Assembly (NCBI GenBank): GCA_947461435.1
Contig: CANHLE010000017.1
Coordinates: 1 to 45,331, forward strand
Source of the DNA: Paracoccaceae bacterium
Lineage (GTDB): Bacteria > Pseudomonadota > Alphaproteobacteria > Rhodobacterales > Rhodobacteraceae
DNA: 45,331 nucleotides
Reading direction: 5' to 3'
Shown here: one piece after another, positions 1 through 8,400 of the stretch
How the letters are laid out: each line of letters opens with the position of its first letter
Position numbering within the stretch: the first letter of the stretch is position 1
Made by a program: the position numbers and the translations under genes
The notes under the pieces: model-generated
Told to the model about the DNA's origin: nothing
Databases searched by the model: none
The model's input: only the letters and a program-made list of their open reading frames with translations

Positions 1-1086
1 TACTCGCCCCTCGCTGTTGATGATCCTCATACAAATCGCCGTATGACGCAAGGAATACAGCGTATGTGTCTTGCCCGTCGCCTCGTCGATCTGAATGTTT
101 CCATCCTTTAGAACTTGCCGAAACTGACGCTGCACGATGTTCGAAACGGTGATCCTGTTCTTGTAATCAGGGAAGAACAAGTAATCTTCAGGCTTAGCAT
201 CAGGGTAGCGGACCTTAATCCTTTGATAAACTGACACCGCCGCTTCCATCGTGTTTGCGGACCTATAGCCCGTCTTTCCGTCTCGGACGGTAACGATCAA
301 GCGCCTAGGGTCGTTGGCAATTGTGATGTCACTGTGCTTGATCGCATATAGCTCAGACGTGATAGGTCTGACGAAGGAATGAGTGAGAAACAAGACGAGG
401 TCGTATAGCTCGTCTGTGATCTCAATGCCCCTGACCTCAATGCTTTGGTCCGCCATCTGCTTCACCTGCCGAAGCAGCTTTTGATAGTTGTCATCATCCT
501 TCGCCACGAGGGGATGAAACCTGAAGAACGGTCTTGGATTGTCCTTCACCCGAGAACGGGGTGTTTCTGGAACAGCGTCAATCACGCCTTCGTCCCTAGC
601 AATCTTGAGGACGTTTCGCAGCGTCGCCATCAGCGTATTTCTGGTTGATGCCGTCATGTCAGGACGACGCTTAGCAAGGTCAGCCATGTACTCTTGATAT
701 GTTTGCGTTCGTATCTGCCGAACATCCCGCTCCCCAAAGAACTTCAACAATCCCCAGTCCTCGTTCTGGATAGCCCAGTGAAGAGCCTTGACGTAACCTT
801 TGCTGCGATCACCAGATGTTTGCTGAAGACGGGACTTATGGAGAAGTTTCAGGGCGAAGTTGTTAAAGGAGAACTCCCTTTCAACGGGCTTTTCTGCCTT
901 CAGAAGTGACAGAGCCAGTTCCTGAGCCAGTGCTTTCGCCTTGACAGCACTATCCTCCCCCGTGGATTTCACGATGTATTTCTTACGCTTACGGTCCCAA
1001 ACTCTGACGTACCACTTCGTCGAATTCTCGACACGGTAGATTGACAGCCCTTGGTAAAGACGAATGGCAGATGGAGCTTTTGACAT
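1..1086 (-). CDS. Tyrosine-type site-specific integrase, C-terminus cut by window edge
   Basis: The reverse strand is open without a stop from the ATG at 1086 to base 1, giving 362 residues with the C-terminus missing. The N-terminal part (about 10-50) looks like an arm-binding domain. Residues about 75-190 fit a core-binding SAM-like domain, and the catalytic domain follows. The first catalytic Arg lies in FVRPITSEL, and the H-x-x-R box is present as SLRHT near the end; the last His/Trp and the nucleophile Tyr would lie beyond the edge. A GAGG ribosome site precedes the start. Family role: integration and excision of a mobile element by strand exchange at att sites. The gene starts about 80 bases from a tRNA-Ala 3' fragment and reads away from it, as expected of an element-end integrase. 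It is visibly more AT-rich than the genes to its right, consistent with transfer. Confidence 0.93.
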   Translation of the reverse strand, partial: MSKAPSAIRLYQGLSIYRVENSTKWYVRVWDRKRKKYIVKSTGEDSAVKAKALAQELALSLLKAEKPVEREFSFNNFALKLLHKSRLQQTSGDRSKGYVKALHWAIQNEDWGLLKFFGERDVRQIRTQTYQEYMADLAKRRPDMTASTRNTLMATLRNVLKIARDEGVIDAVPETPRSRVKDNPRPFFRFHPLVAKDDDNYQKLLRQVKQMADQSIEVRGIEITDELYDLVLFLTHSFVRPITSELYAIKHSDITIANDPRRLIVTVRDGKTGYRSANTMEAAVSVYQRIKVRYPDAKPEDYLFFPDYKNRITVSNIVQRQFRQVLKDGNIQIDEATGKTHTLYSLRHTAICMRIINSEGRV

Positions 1087-1103
1087 GGCGCCTCAAACAG
1101 AAA

Positions 1104-1126
1104 GTTATAAACCCATGTTATAAACC
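1104..1126. repeat. Tandem direct repeats between integrase and tRNA fragment
   Basis: GTTATAAACC occurs at 1104-1113 and again at 1117-1126, a 13-base period. AACATAT is repeated at 1134-1140 and 1144-1150, a 10-base period. Short AT-rich iterons between an integrase and its att core are often arm-type integrase or excisionase binding sites. Here that role is inferred from position only. They also overlap the likely integrase promoter on the minus strand (TATAAC hexamers), so they could serve autoregulation. Confidence 0.5.
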
Positions 1127-1165
1127 ATGCTTTAACATATTGAAACATATAAGTACGTAGACTAA

Positions 1166-1209
1166 TGGCATTCAAGAGGTCGGGAGTTCGATCCTCCCTG
1201 GCTCCACCA
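1166..1209 (+). other. Attachment site: displaced 3' half of a tRNA-Ala(GGC) gene
   Basis: Reading back from the encoded CCA at 1207-1209, the sequence folds as the 3' half of a tRNA. It has the 3' acceptor strand TGGCTCC plus A, a T arm GGGAG-TTCGATC-CTCCC, variable loop AGGTC, anticodon 3' stem TCAAG, A37 at 1170, anticodon GGC at 1167-1169 and U33 at 1166. Upstream of this there is no D arm, no 5' anticodon stem pairing with TCAAG and no 5' acceptor strand. This is therefore not a functional tRNA. The junction near the anticodon loop, next to an integrase, identifies it as an att site. An intact tRNA-Ala(GGC) would be expected at the other end of the element, outside this window. Confidence 0.8.
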
Positions 1210-1215
1210 ACCGAA

Positions 1216-1255
1216 CAACGCAAAAGGCCCACCGCATGGTGGGCTTTTTGCGTTG
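1216..1255 (+). terminator. Rho-independent terminator after the tRNA-Ala fragment
   Basis: A near-perfect 18-bp hairpin closes on a GCAT tetraloop (1234-1237), with one G-U pair and an A-tract/T-tract within the stem. It sits 7 bases after the tRNA CCA, so it is probably the original terminator of the tRNA-Ala gene. It is symmetric enough to act also for ubiK on the opposite strand (stop at 1303). Confidence 0.8.
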
Positions 1256-1302
1256 TATTCCCGGTGCATGCGCGGCACGGATCACCCGCGCCGACCGCTG
1301 CC

Positions 1303-1560
1303 TCAGCTGGACTTGGCTTCCAGCGCGTCAAGGCGCGCCTGCAGCGCCGCGTTGTCTTCGCGGGCCTTTTGCGCCATCGCCTTGACCGCATCGAATTCCT
1401 CGCGCGTGACGAAATCGCGGTCGGCCATCCAGCGGTCGATCCAGCCTTTCATGGCGGTCTCGGCCTCGGTCTTGGCACCCTGTGCCACGCCCATGGCGTT
1501 GCTCATCAGTTTGGACATGTCGTCAAAAAGTTTGTTTCCCGGCTGCATCTGCGCCTCCAT
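1303..1560 (-). CDS. ubiK: UbiK/BMFP family accessory protein
   Basis: This 85-residue protein begins MEAQMQPGNKLFDDMSKLMS and ends in a charged heptad-rich helix (FVTREEFDAVKAMAQKAR, then a Leu/Ala coiled coil to the C-terminus). That is the layout of the BMFP/YqiC family. The characterised Enterobacterial member UbiK is an accessory factor for aerobic ubiquinone biosynthesis and binds membranes as a trimer. A longer in-frame opening exists upstream to 1668, but the ATG at 1560 is chosen because it has an AGAGGAAA ribosome site and matches family length. It is divergent from lgt. The family assignment is good; the ubiquinone role in this organism is inferred. Confidence 0.88.
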   Translation of the reverse strand: MEAQMQPGNKLFDDMSKLMSNAMGVAQGAKTEAETAMKGWIDRWMADRDFVTREEFDAVKAMAQKAREDNAALQARLDALEAKSS

Positions 1561-1708
1561 GATGTTTCCTCTTATATGGCGCGGCGCAGGGTGCAGAACA
1601 AGGCGTTTGGCCCCTGCCGCGTCTTTTTGTTCCAAAACCTCGGCTGGTTGACTTCCCCCCCAGCGCATTGGAAAACCGGGATCAGTTTTGAACCGGGGCC
1701 CGCGCGTT

Positions 1709-2584
1709 ATGTCATATATTCCCTTCCCGCCCCTTTCGCCCGAAATCTTCGCGGTCGATGTGCTGGGAATTCACTTGGCTTTGCGCTGGTACGCCTTGGC
1801 CTATATCGCGGGCCTGCTGATCGGCTGGAAGCTGATCGCGCGCGCCTTGCGCACGGCGCGGCTTTGGCCCGCCGCCCCCCCGATGAGCGCGCCACAGCTG
1901 GAAAGTCTGTTCACCTGGGTGATCATCGGCGTCATTCTGGGCGGCAGAATCGGCTATGTGCTGTTTTACCAATTGTCTGATTTCGCAGCCGAACCCGCGC
2001 GGATCATCCGTGTCTGGGAAGGCGGCATGTCCTTTCACGGCGGATTTGTGGGCGTTGTCGTCGCGGGCCTTATCTTTTGTCAGCGCAATCAGATTTCGGC
2101 CCTTACCACGGGCGATCTTTTTGCCATGGTTGCGCCCATCGGCATTGGCCTTGGCCGGATCGCAAACTTCATCAACGCCGAGCTTTGGGGCCGCCCCACA
2201 ACGCTGCCTTGGGGCGTCGCCTTTCCCGGCGATGCGGCCCAAACCTGTGACGGCATCCTGACGATCTGTGCGCGTCACCCCAGCCAGATCTACGAGGCGC
2301 TGCTGGAAGGCCTGCTGCTGGGTCTGGTGCTGTCTTGGCTGATCTGGCGCCGCGGATGGCTGCGCTTTCCGGGCCGCGCCATGGGCCTGTTCGTCGCCGG
2401 GTACGGCGCGGCGCGCTTTGCGGTGGAATTTGCGCGCCAGCCCGATATTCAGTTTGTTACACCCGGAAATCCGCTGGGGCTGGCTTGGCAGTGGGGCGGC
2501 TTCGGGCTGACGCAGGGCCAAGCCCTGTCCTTGCCGATGATTGCCATCGGCCTTTGGTTCTTGATCCGCGCGCGGGCGGCATGA
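1709..2584 (+). CDS. lgt: Prolipoprotein diacylglyceryl transferase
   Basis: Lgt transfers the diacylglyceryl group of phosphatidylglycerol to the lipobox cysteine of prolipoproteins in the inner membrane, the first step of lipoprotein maturation. The 291-residue product has about seven hydrophobic segments. It carries the signature [16 protein letters not shown] (from about residue 149), with R150 and N153 matching essential residues in the E. coli enzyme, and H110 in [12 protein letters not shown] start at 1688 is also open, but the ATG at 1709 gives the usual N-terminus ([14 protein letters not shown]). The gene overlaps the next one by ATGA, so translation is probably coupled. Confidence 0.96.
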   Translation: MSYIPFPPLSPEIFAVDVLGIHLALRWYALAYIAGLLIGWKLIARALRTARLWPAAPPMSAPQLESLFTWVIIGVILGGRIGYVLFYQLSDFAAEPARIIRVWEGGMSFHGGFVGVVVAGLIFCQRNQISALTTGDLFAMVAPIGIGLGRIANFINAELWGRPTTLPWGVAFPGDAAQTCDGILTICARHPSQIYEALLEGLLLGLVLSWLIWRRGWLRFPGRAMGLFVAGYGAARFAVEFARQPDIQFVTPGNPLGLAWQWGGFGLTQGQALSLPMIAIGLWFLIRARAA

Positions 2585-3636
2585 CCCCGCTGGCCCAAGT
2601 CTTGCTGCGCCGGATTCAGCAAGAGGGGCCCATTCCCGTGGCCGCCTATATGGCAGAATGTCTTTTGCACCCGTCTTACGGCTATTACATCACAAAGCAG
2701 CCCTTTGGCGGCGCAGGGGATTTCATCACCGCCCCCGAGATCACGCAGATGTATGGCGAACTGCTTGGCTTGGCGCTGGCCCAAAGCTGGATCGATCAAG
2801 GCGCGCCCAGCCCCTTTACGCTGGCCGAATTCGGCCCCGGGCGCGGAACCTTGATGGCTGATATCTTGCGCGCCACGCGCGGTGTGCCCGGCTTTCACGC
2901 CGCGATGACCCTGGTCCTGCTGGAAGCGTCGCCAAACTTGCGGGCGGTTCAAAAGGCGGCGCTTGGCGCCGTCGCCGCCCAGTGGATCGACCACCCCGAA
3001 GATCTGCCCGATGGGCCCTTGTTTCTGGTGGCCAACGAATTTTTTGATGCCCTGCCCATTCACCAGTTCGTCCGCGGACAGACGGGTTGGCACGAACGGC
3101 TGATCGGCCAAAACGACGGGGCCTTGTGCTTTGGCCTGTCGGCGGCGCTGCCTTTTGATGCCTTTGATCCCCGATTTGCCGGGGATCCCCTTGGCACGGT
3201 AGTCGAACTTTGCCCGGCCGCCGACGCCCCCCTTCAGGCGGCGGCGCGCCGCATCAAGGCCCACGGCGGTCTGGCCCTGATTGCCGATTATGGCGGCTGG
3301 CGGTCCAAGGGGGATACGTTGCAGGCCGTGGCCGCGCACAAGTTCACCGATCCTTTGGCCGCCCCCGGCGAGGCTGACCTGACAGCCCATGTTGATTTTG
3401 AGGCTCTGGTGCGTACAGCGGGCCTGCCATACGCCTATGCCCCGCAGGGCACCGTCTTGCGCACCCTCGGGCTCGATCAGCGCACCGAGGCCTTGGCGAA
3501 ACGGCTCAGCGGACCGGCGCTAACGGCGCATTTGGCCGCTGCACGGCGCTTGACCGACCCCGGTGAAATGGGCGAGGTGTTCAAGATCTTGGCCCTTTAC
3601 CCCCAGACCACCCCGCAGCCCCCCGGATTTGCCTGA
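2581..3636 (+). CDS. MidA/NDUFAF7-type SAM-dependent methyltransferase
   Basis: The 351-residue protein belongs to the COG1565 family. It begins [20 protein letters not shown], contains the family stretch [20 protein letters not shown] (about 34-53), and has a SAM-binding loop EFGPGRGT at residues 83-90. A further family block [14 protein letters not shown] contains the conserved NEFFDA. The mitochondrial homologue NDUFAF7/MidA methylates an Arg of a complex I subunit during assembly. Whether the bacterial protein has the same substrate is not established. The start at 2581 overlaps the lgt stop (ATGA), and the end overlaps pgeF by one base (TGATG), so the three genes form a tight operon. A longer in-frame opening to 2335 is read-through inside lgt. 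Confidence 0.92.
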   Translation: MTPLAQVLLRRIQQEGPIPVAAYMAECLLHPSYGYYITKQPFGGAGDFITAPEITQMYGELLGLALAQSWIDQGAPSPFTLAEFGPGRGTLMADILRATRGVPGFHAAMTLVLLEASPNLRAVQKAALGAVAAQWIDHPEDLPDGPLFLVANEFFDALPIHQFVRGQTGWHERLIGQNDGALCFGLSAALPFDAFDPRFAGDPLGTVVELCPAADAPLQAAARRIKAHGGLALIADYGGWRSKGDTLQAVAAHKFTDPLAAPGEADLTAHVDFEALVRTAGLPYAYAPQGTVLRTLGLDQRTEALAKRLSGPALTAHLAAARRLTDPGEMGEVFKILALYPQTTPQPPGFA

Positions 3637-4385
3637 TGTTGGAAATCATCACCTCGCCCAGCCTTAGCGCCCGCCACGGGTTCTTTACGCGCAAAGGGGG
3701 GGCATCCTCGGGGATATTCAGCGGTTTGAACTGCGGAACAGGCTCGTCAGATCAGCGCGAGATCGTCGAAATCAACCGCACGCGGGTCGCCTCGGCCATG
3801 GGCGTGCCCCTGTCCAACCTTGCGACGCTGCATCAGGTCCACTCGGCACAGGCCATCACCCTTTCGGCCGCGCCCTCCGACCGGCCGCAGGCCGACGCGA
3901 TGGTCACGGCAACCCCGGGTGTCGCCTTGGGCATCTTGACGGCCGATTGTCAGCCCGTGTTGTTTTGCGACCCCACCGCCAAGGTGATTGGGGCGGCCCA
4001 TGCGGGCTGGCGCGGGGCAAAAGACGGGGTGCTTGAGGCGACGATTGACGCGATGGAACGCCTTGGCGCGCGCCGCGCAGGGATCACGGCCGTGATCGGG
4101 CCCACCATTTCCCAAGGCGCCTATGAAGTCGGCCCCGAGTTTTTTGATGCCTTTACCTCCTCAGAACACAACACGGCCCGCTTTTTCATTGCCGGAACCA
4201 ATGGGCGCTTCATGTTCGACCTGCCCGCTTATGGGCTGTCGCGCCTCAAGGCGGCCGGCGTTGGCCATGCCGAATGGACCGGTCACTGCACCTACCGCGA
4301 GAGCGACCGCTTCTATTCCTACCGGCGGACAACCCACGCAAGCGAAGCAGACTATGGCCGCCTGATCTCGGTCATCCGCCTTTAG
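3636..4385 (+). CDS. pgeF: Multicopper-oxidase-like PgeF/YfiH/LACC1 family protein
   Basis: The 249-residue protein carries the family motifs GFFTRKGGASSG, LHQVHS, LTADCQPVLFCD, AAHAGWRGAK and IGPTISQGAYEVGPEF. The zinc/copper-site His and Cys residues of YfiH/LACC1 proteins are visible in HQVHS, TADCQP and HAGW. Family members have been reported as peptidoglycan editing factor (removing wrongly inserted L-Ser from muropeptide precursors) and as purine nucleoside phosphorylase/deaminase or polyphenol oxidase. The physiological role here cannot be decided from sequence. It is the last gene of the lgt operon and overlaps the previous stop by one base. Confidence 0.93.
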   Translation: MLEIITSPSLSARHGFFTRKGGASSGIFSGLNCGTGSSDQREIVEINRTRVASAMGVPLSNLATLHQVHSAQAITLSAAPSDRPQADAMVTATPGVALGILTADCQPVLFCDPTAKVIGAAHAGWRGAKDGVLEATIDAMERLGARRAGITAVIGPTISQGAYEVGPEFFDAFTSSEHNTARFFIAGTNGRFMFDLPAYGLSRLKAAGVGHAEWTGHCTYRESDRFYSYRRTTHASEADYGRLISVIRL

Positions 4386-4612
4386 GGGCGGCGCCACATT
4401 TGGGGCACGATTGGCCAGGTTTGTCGGTGCCAGCTTCGGAATGATTTCCTTAAAAGTCTTTATATTCCAATCGTTACCCCCTGCCCCCTGCCGCCGGTGC
4501 TCAACCGCCCCGCCGTCAACCCGGCCACAAAAAATCCTGAAATGGACAAACCTCTGCCGGAAAGGGGGGGCATTGTTTCCAGAACAACGCCAAACGTTGA
4601 CAGGAGATGACG

Positions 4613-4759
4613 ATGAAAAAAGAACGCCGCTGGATCAAAAGCGTGGTGGCCGCTGCCGCCGACTGCCAGACAGTTCTGCCGTTTCAGCGCGGCGCAAAGC
4701 GCAAACCCGCCGCGTTCAAAGCGGCATCAGCACCCCGCCCGGCGATCGCCGCGCGTTAA
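4613..4759 (+). CDS. Small basic protein, 48 residues, unknown function
   Basis: A short reading frame starts with MKKERRWIKSVVAAAADCQT and ends in an Ala/Pro/Arg-rich tail, terminating with TAA at 4757-4759. It has a strong ribosome site, AGGAG in caggagatgacg-ATG. It is rich in Lys and Arg, with a short amphipathic helix-like start and one Trp and one Cys. A terminator follows within 30 bases, so it looks like an independent transcription unit. I recognise the general pattern of a short MKxxRxWxKSV protein in Rhodobacterales genomes, but I know no function. It is convergent with the Lrp-type gene. Confidence 0.7.
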   Translation: MKKERRWIKSVVAAAADCQTVLPFQRGAKRKPAAFKAASAPRPAIAAR

Positions 4760-4788
4760 GCCTTGCCAAAGACGTCCAAGGGCGGCGC

Positions 4789-4814
4789 AAAAAGGCCCCG
4801 CATCAGGCCTTTTT
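4789..4814. terminator. Bidirectional terminator
   Basis: AAAAAGGCC, an 8-base loop and GGCCTTTTT form a hairpin with an A tract on one side and a T tract on the other. It lies between the convergent small gene at 4613 and the Lrp-type gene, whose stop codon falls within the hairpin loop. It can serve both strands. Confidence 0.8.
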
Positions 4815-5303
4815 GTCCAGCCGCGCCTCTAGCACGTCAAACGACAGCCCAGGCTCGTCTTTGGCGCAGCGAATGACCAAAGATGTCTTGACCGATGCAA
4901 CATTGTCGGCCTTCAGCAACTGCTCGGTCAGGAAATTCTGAAAACTCGACAGATCAGGCGCGACGCATTTCAAAATGAAATCAATCTCGCCGTTCAGCAT
5001 GTGACATTCGCGCACCAGCGGCCAGGCGCGGCACAGCGCCTCAAACGTCGACAGGTCCCCCTCCGCCTGACTGCGCAACCTCACCATGGCAAAAACCTGA
5101 ACCTCGAAACCCAATTCGCGCGCATCGATATCGGCGTGATAGCCGCGAATATAACCGGCCTCTTCCAAGGTTCGCACGCGGCGCAAACAGGGCGGCGCCG
5201 AGATTCCGACGCGGCTGGCCAGTTCGACATTGGTCATGCGTCCGTCCGCCTGAAGTTCGGCCAAAATCTGACGGTCGATGGGATCAAGCTTTGATTGGGC
5301 CAT
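4803..5303 (-). CDS. Lrp/AsnC family transcriptional regulator
   Basis: The 166-residue protein has an N-terminal winged helix-turn-helix (LDPIDRQILAELQADGRMTN, then VELASRVGISAPPCLRRVRTLE, about 6-50). A C-terminal RAM/AsnC effector domain follows, with VRECHMLNGEIDFILKC typical of the ligand-sensing fold. Such proteins are octamer/dimer regulators that sense amino acids. The start at 5303 is chosen for its GAGGAGG ribosome site; a longer opening to 5354 lacks one. The gene is divergent from trxB, an arrangement I associate with Rhodobacterales and one that suggests control of trxB and itself. The specific effector is unknown. Confidence 0.92.
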   Translation of the reverse strand: MAQSKLDPIDRQILAELQADGRMTNVELASRVGISAPPCLRRVRTLEEAGYIRGYHADIDARELGFEVQVFAMVRLRSQAEGDLSTFEALCRAWPLVRECHMLNGEIDFILKCVAPDLSSFQNFLTEQLLKADNVASVKTSLVIRCAKDEPGLSFDVLEARLDKKA

Positions 5304-5373
5304 AAGTGCCTCCTCTATAGCCGAGTTCTTAGGTCCGCGCGCCAAGTCGCGCAATAATATTTCGCAAAACCTG

Positions 5374-5386
5374 CTGAAATTTTCGG
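5374..5386. promoter_or_regulatory. Possible Lrp-type operator in the lrp-trxB intergenic region
   Basis: CTGAAATTTTCGG is an AT-centred imperfect dyad, of the kind Lrp proteins bind (loose consensus with a central AAATTTT core). It lies midway between the two divergent genes, in the only AT-rich part of the region (5350-5400). This is inferred from position and shape only. Confidence 0.3.
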
Positions 5387-5477
5387 CCTATTCCAAGTTT
5401 TGCCCCCAATTCGGGCAGGGCTTTCACCCCGCGGCATCAGCGCCTATATCAGGCATCAGCGAATCCCGGGGGATATG

Positions 5478-6419
5478 ATGGGCGAAACACGGCACACAAA
5501 GGTTCTGATCATCGGTTCTGGTCCGGCAGGCTATACCGCCGCCGTCTATGCCTCGCGCGCCATGCTGCAGCCCATTTTGGTGCAGGGCCTGCAACCCGGC
5601 GGTCAGTTGACCATCACCACAGAGGTCGAAAACTGGCCGGGCGATACGCATGTGCAGGGCCCCGATCTGATGGTTCGGATGCAAGATCATGCCGCCGCGA
5701 TGGGCGCAGAGATCATCAGTGACTACATCACCTCGCTTGATCTGCAAAACCGCCCCTTCACGGCAAAGGCAGACAGTGGAACAACCTATACCGCCGACGC
5801 GGTTATTCTGGCGACGGGGGCTCAGGCCAAATGGCTGGGCCTGCCCTCAGAAGAAAAATTCAAGGGCTTTGGCGTCTCTGCCTGCGCAACCTGCGATGGG
5901 TTCTTCTATCGCGGCAAAGAGGTTGTGGTGATCGGCGGCGGCAATACCGCCGTTGAAGAGGCTTTGTTTCTGACAAATTTCGCCACCAAGGTCACCCTGA
6001 TCCACCGCCGCAACACCTTGCGTGCCGAAAAGATCATGCAGGACCGTTTGTTCAAGCATCCCAAGATCGAAATGCTGTGGAACTGCGAGGTGACCGAAGT
6101 TCTGGGCACCGATGCCCCCGCCTCCGTCACCGCCGTGCGCTCCCACAATCTTCTGACGGGCGAGATCAAGGATATCCCCTGTCACGGATTTTTCGTGGCC
6201 ATCGGTCATGCGCCAGCCTCTGAACTGGTCAAGGATCAACTGCCCCTGCACAATGGCGGCTATGTGCAGGTAGAGCCGGGCACCACGCGAACCGCCATTG
6301 CCGGGGTCTTCGCGGCCGGGGACCTGACCGACCATGTCTATCGTCAGGCTGTCACCTCGGCAGGGATGGGCTGCATGGCCGCTCTCGATGCCGAACGCTG
6401 GCTGGCAGAGCATCAATAG
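5478..6419 (+). CDS. trxB: Thioredoxin reductase (NADPH)
   Basis: TrxB reduces thioredoxin with NADPH through FAD and a redox-active disulfide in the cytoplasm. The 313-residue product has the FAD dinucleotide fold GSGPAG at residues 13-18, the active site CATCDG at about 136-141 and the NADPH fold motif [10 protein letters not shown] shortly after. The C-terminal FAD motif [21 protein letters not shown] is also present. Two in-frame ATGs are adjacent (5475 and 5478); the second has the better spacing to the GGGGG ribosome site. The gene is divergent from the Lrp-type regulator, suggesting regulation by it. Length and motifs are normal. Confidence 0.96.
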   Translation: MGETRHTKVLIIGSGPAGYTAAVYASRAMLQPILVQGLQPGGQLTITTEVENWPGDTHVQGPDLMVRMQDHAAAMGAEIISDYITSLDLQNRPFTAKADSGTTYTADAVILATGAQAKWLGLPSEEKFKGFGVSACATCDGFFYRGKEVVVIGGGNTAVEEALFLTNFATKVTLIHRRNTLRAEKIMQDRLFKHPKIEMLWNCEVTEVLGTDAPASVTAVRSHNLLTGEIKDIPCHGFFVAIGHAPASELVKDQLPLHNGGYVQVEPGTTRTAIAGVFAAGDLTDHVYRQAVTSAGMGCMAALDAERWLAEHQ

Positions 6420-6620
6420 CAAAGCGTCTTCCCCGTTTATGCCGCCAAAGCTGAACGGCGTTCCCCAATCGCAAAGCGCTTAGGCATTTCTGACCTTTTC
6501 GGCCAAATACGGCACGTTTGCGCCAGTTTCTCTTGAATTGACGCGCCAAAACGGGCAACAGACGCGCGCGACCGGCGGGCTGATATCCCACCGGCCTTGG
6601 CATATAAAGCGAGCACGCCC

Positions 6621-8327
6621 ATGACCCCTTCAAACCACACTCCGATTCCGGAGCTTTTTGTTACTTCCGATATTGCTGAAAAATTGAAACATGCAGCGGG
6701 CGCTTTGCCCTCGTGGGACATGACCCCCCGCCAAGTCTGCGACCTTGAACTTTTGATGAACGGTGGGTTTTACCCGCTGACCGGGTTTCACAGCCAAGCC
6801 GACTATACCGGCGTTGTTGAAAACATGCGTCTTGCGGATGGCACGCTGTGGCCGATTCCTATCACTTTGGATGTGACCGAAAAATTTGCCGAAGGCATCG
6901 CACCGGGCGCCGAGATTGCGCTGCGCGATGCAGAAGGCGTGATCTTGGCGATCATGACCGTCAGCGACAAATATGTACCCAACAAATCGCGCGAAGCCGA
7001 AAAGGTCTTTGGCGCAGATGATCTGGCCCATCCGGCCGTCAATTATCTGCACAATACCGCCGGTGCGGTCTATCTTGGTGGTCCGGTTCGGGGGCTTCAA
7101 GCCCCGATGCATTACGACTTCCGCTCGCGCCGCGATACGCCCAACGAATTGCGGGCCTATTTCAAGAAAGTGGGCTGGGCCAAGGTCGTGGCGTTCCAAA
7201 CCCGCAACCCGCTGCACCGCGCGCACCAGGAATTGACATTCCGCGCCGCCAAGGAGGCGCAAGCCAACCTTCTTATTCACCCCGTTGTTGGCATGACCAA
7301 GCCGGGCGACGTGGACCATTTTACCCGCGTGCGCTGCTACGAAGCGGTGATCGACAAATATCCGCAATCGACCACCACCATGTCCTTGCTCAATCTGGCC
7401 ATGCGCATGGCCGGTCCGCGCGAAGCTGTCTGGCATGGCCTGATCCGCCGCAACCACGGCGTGACCCATTTCATCGTCGGCCGCGACCATGCCGGCCCCG
7501 GCAAGAACAGCCAGGGCAAGGATTTTTACGGCCCCTATGATGCGCAGACCCTGTTCAAAGAGCACGAAGCCGAAATTGGCGTGACCATGGTTGACTTCAA
7601 GCACATGGTCTATGTGCAGGAACGCGATCAATACTATCCCGCCAATGAGGTGCCAGAAGGCTGCACGGTTCTGGATATTTCGGGCACCGAACTTCGTCGC
7701 CGTCTGCGCGAAGGATTGGAAATTCCGGCCTGGTTCTCGTTCCCCGAGGTGGTCACGCAATTGCGCAAAACCTCTCCGGCGCGCGACAAGCAGGGCTTTA
7801 CCGTCTTCTTCACCGGTCTTTCGGGTTCCGGCAAATCCACCATCGCCAATGCCCTGATGGTCAAACTGATGGAGATGGGCGGCCGCCCGGTCACCTTGTT
7901 GGACGGCGATGTGGTGCGCAAGCATTTGTCGTCGGAACTGGGGTTTTCCAAGGAACACCGCGATATCAACATCAAGCGGATCGGCTATGTCGCCTCTGAA
8001 ATCACCAAGAACGGCGGCATCGCCATTTGCGCGCCGATCGCCCCCTACACGGCCACCCGCCGCGCCGTGCGCGAGATGATCGAAGCCTACGGCGCCTTCA
8101 TTGAAACGCATGTCGCAACCACGGTCGAGGAATGCGAAAAGCGTGACCGCAAGGGCTTGTACAAACTGGCGCGCGAAGGCAAGATCAAGGAATTCACAGG
8201 GATTTCAGACCCCTACGAAGCCCCCACCCATGCCGAACTGGTGATCCAGACCGAAGGATCCGATGTCGACAGCTGCGCACATCAGGTGATCTTGAAGCTG
8301 GAATCCATGGGCCTGATCAAAGCCTGA
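6621..8327 (+). CDS. cysC: Bifunctional sulfate adenylyltransferase / APS kinase
   Basis: This fused enzyme makes adenosine phosphosulfate from sulfate and ATP, then phosphorylates it to PAPS for cysteine synthesis or sulfation. The 568-residue protein has an N-terminal PUA-like region (about 1-165) and the ATP sulfurylase domain with QTRNPLHRAH (193-202) and GRDHAG (287-292). A C-terminal APS kinase follows, with P-loop GLSGSGKST at 399-407 and LLDGDVVRKHLSSELGFS behind it. The ATG at 6621 is chosen over an upstream TTG at 6597 because the protein then begins like known Sat proteins. It is followed by a strong terminator and preceded by about 200 bases of non-coding sequence, so it appears to be a single-gene unit. 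Confidence 0.95.
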   Translation: MTPSNHTPIPELFVTSDIAEKLKHAAGALPSWDMTPRQVCDLELLMNGGFYPLTGFHSQADYTGVVENMRLADGTLWPIPITLDVTEKFAEGIAPGAEIALRDAEGVILAIMTVSDKYVPNKSREAEKVFGADDLAHPAVNYLHNTAGAVYLGGPVRGLQAPMHYDFRSRRDTPNELRAYFKKVGWAKVVAFQTRNPLHRAHQELTFRAAKEAQANLLIHPVVGMTKPGDVDHFTRVRCYEAVIDKYPQSTTTMSLLNLAMRMAGPREAVWHGLIRRNHGVTHFIVGRDHAGPGKNSQGKDFYGPYDAQTLFKEHEAEIGVTMVDFKHMVYVQERDQYYPANEVPEGCTVLDISGTELRRRLREGLEIPAWFSFPEVVTQLRKTSPARDKQGFTVFFTGLSGSGKSTIANALMVKLMEMGGRPVTLLDGDVVRKHLSSELGFSKEHRDINIKRIGYVASEITKNGGIAICAPIAPYTATRRAVREMIEAYGAFIETHVATTVEECEKRDRKGLYKLAREGKIKEFTGISDPYEAPTHAELVIQTEGSDVDSCAHQVILKLESMGLIKA

Positions 8328-8353
8328 CCCTAAGATCCGGCGCTGAAAATGCC

Positions 8354-8382
8354 AAAGGCCGCCCTGTCCGGGCGGCCTTTTT
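8354..8382 (+). terminator. Rho-independent terminator after sat-cysC
   Basis: AAAGGCCGCCC, a five-base loop and GGGCGGCCTTTTT form an 11-bp GC-rich stem with a T tract, 27 bases after the stop codon. The A tract on the other side could also serve the DUF1150 gene on the minus strand (stop at 8401). Confidence 0.88.
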
Positions 8383-8400
8383 CACAGGGCGCACCCAGAT

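Noticed and set aside
1166-1209. Could the CCA-ending segment be the 3' end of tmRNA (ssrA)?
   Set aside because: The acceptor strand is similar, but the anticodon GGC with U33, A37 and a normal variable loop fit tRNA-Ala. Alphaproteobacterial tmRNA is also permuted and would continue after the CCA.
969-1391. A 140-codon minus-strand frame over the tRNA fragment and terminator
   Set aside because: It crosses the tRNA fragment and hairpin, and overlaps the true integrase frame and the UbiK region. The composition is unlike a protein.
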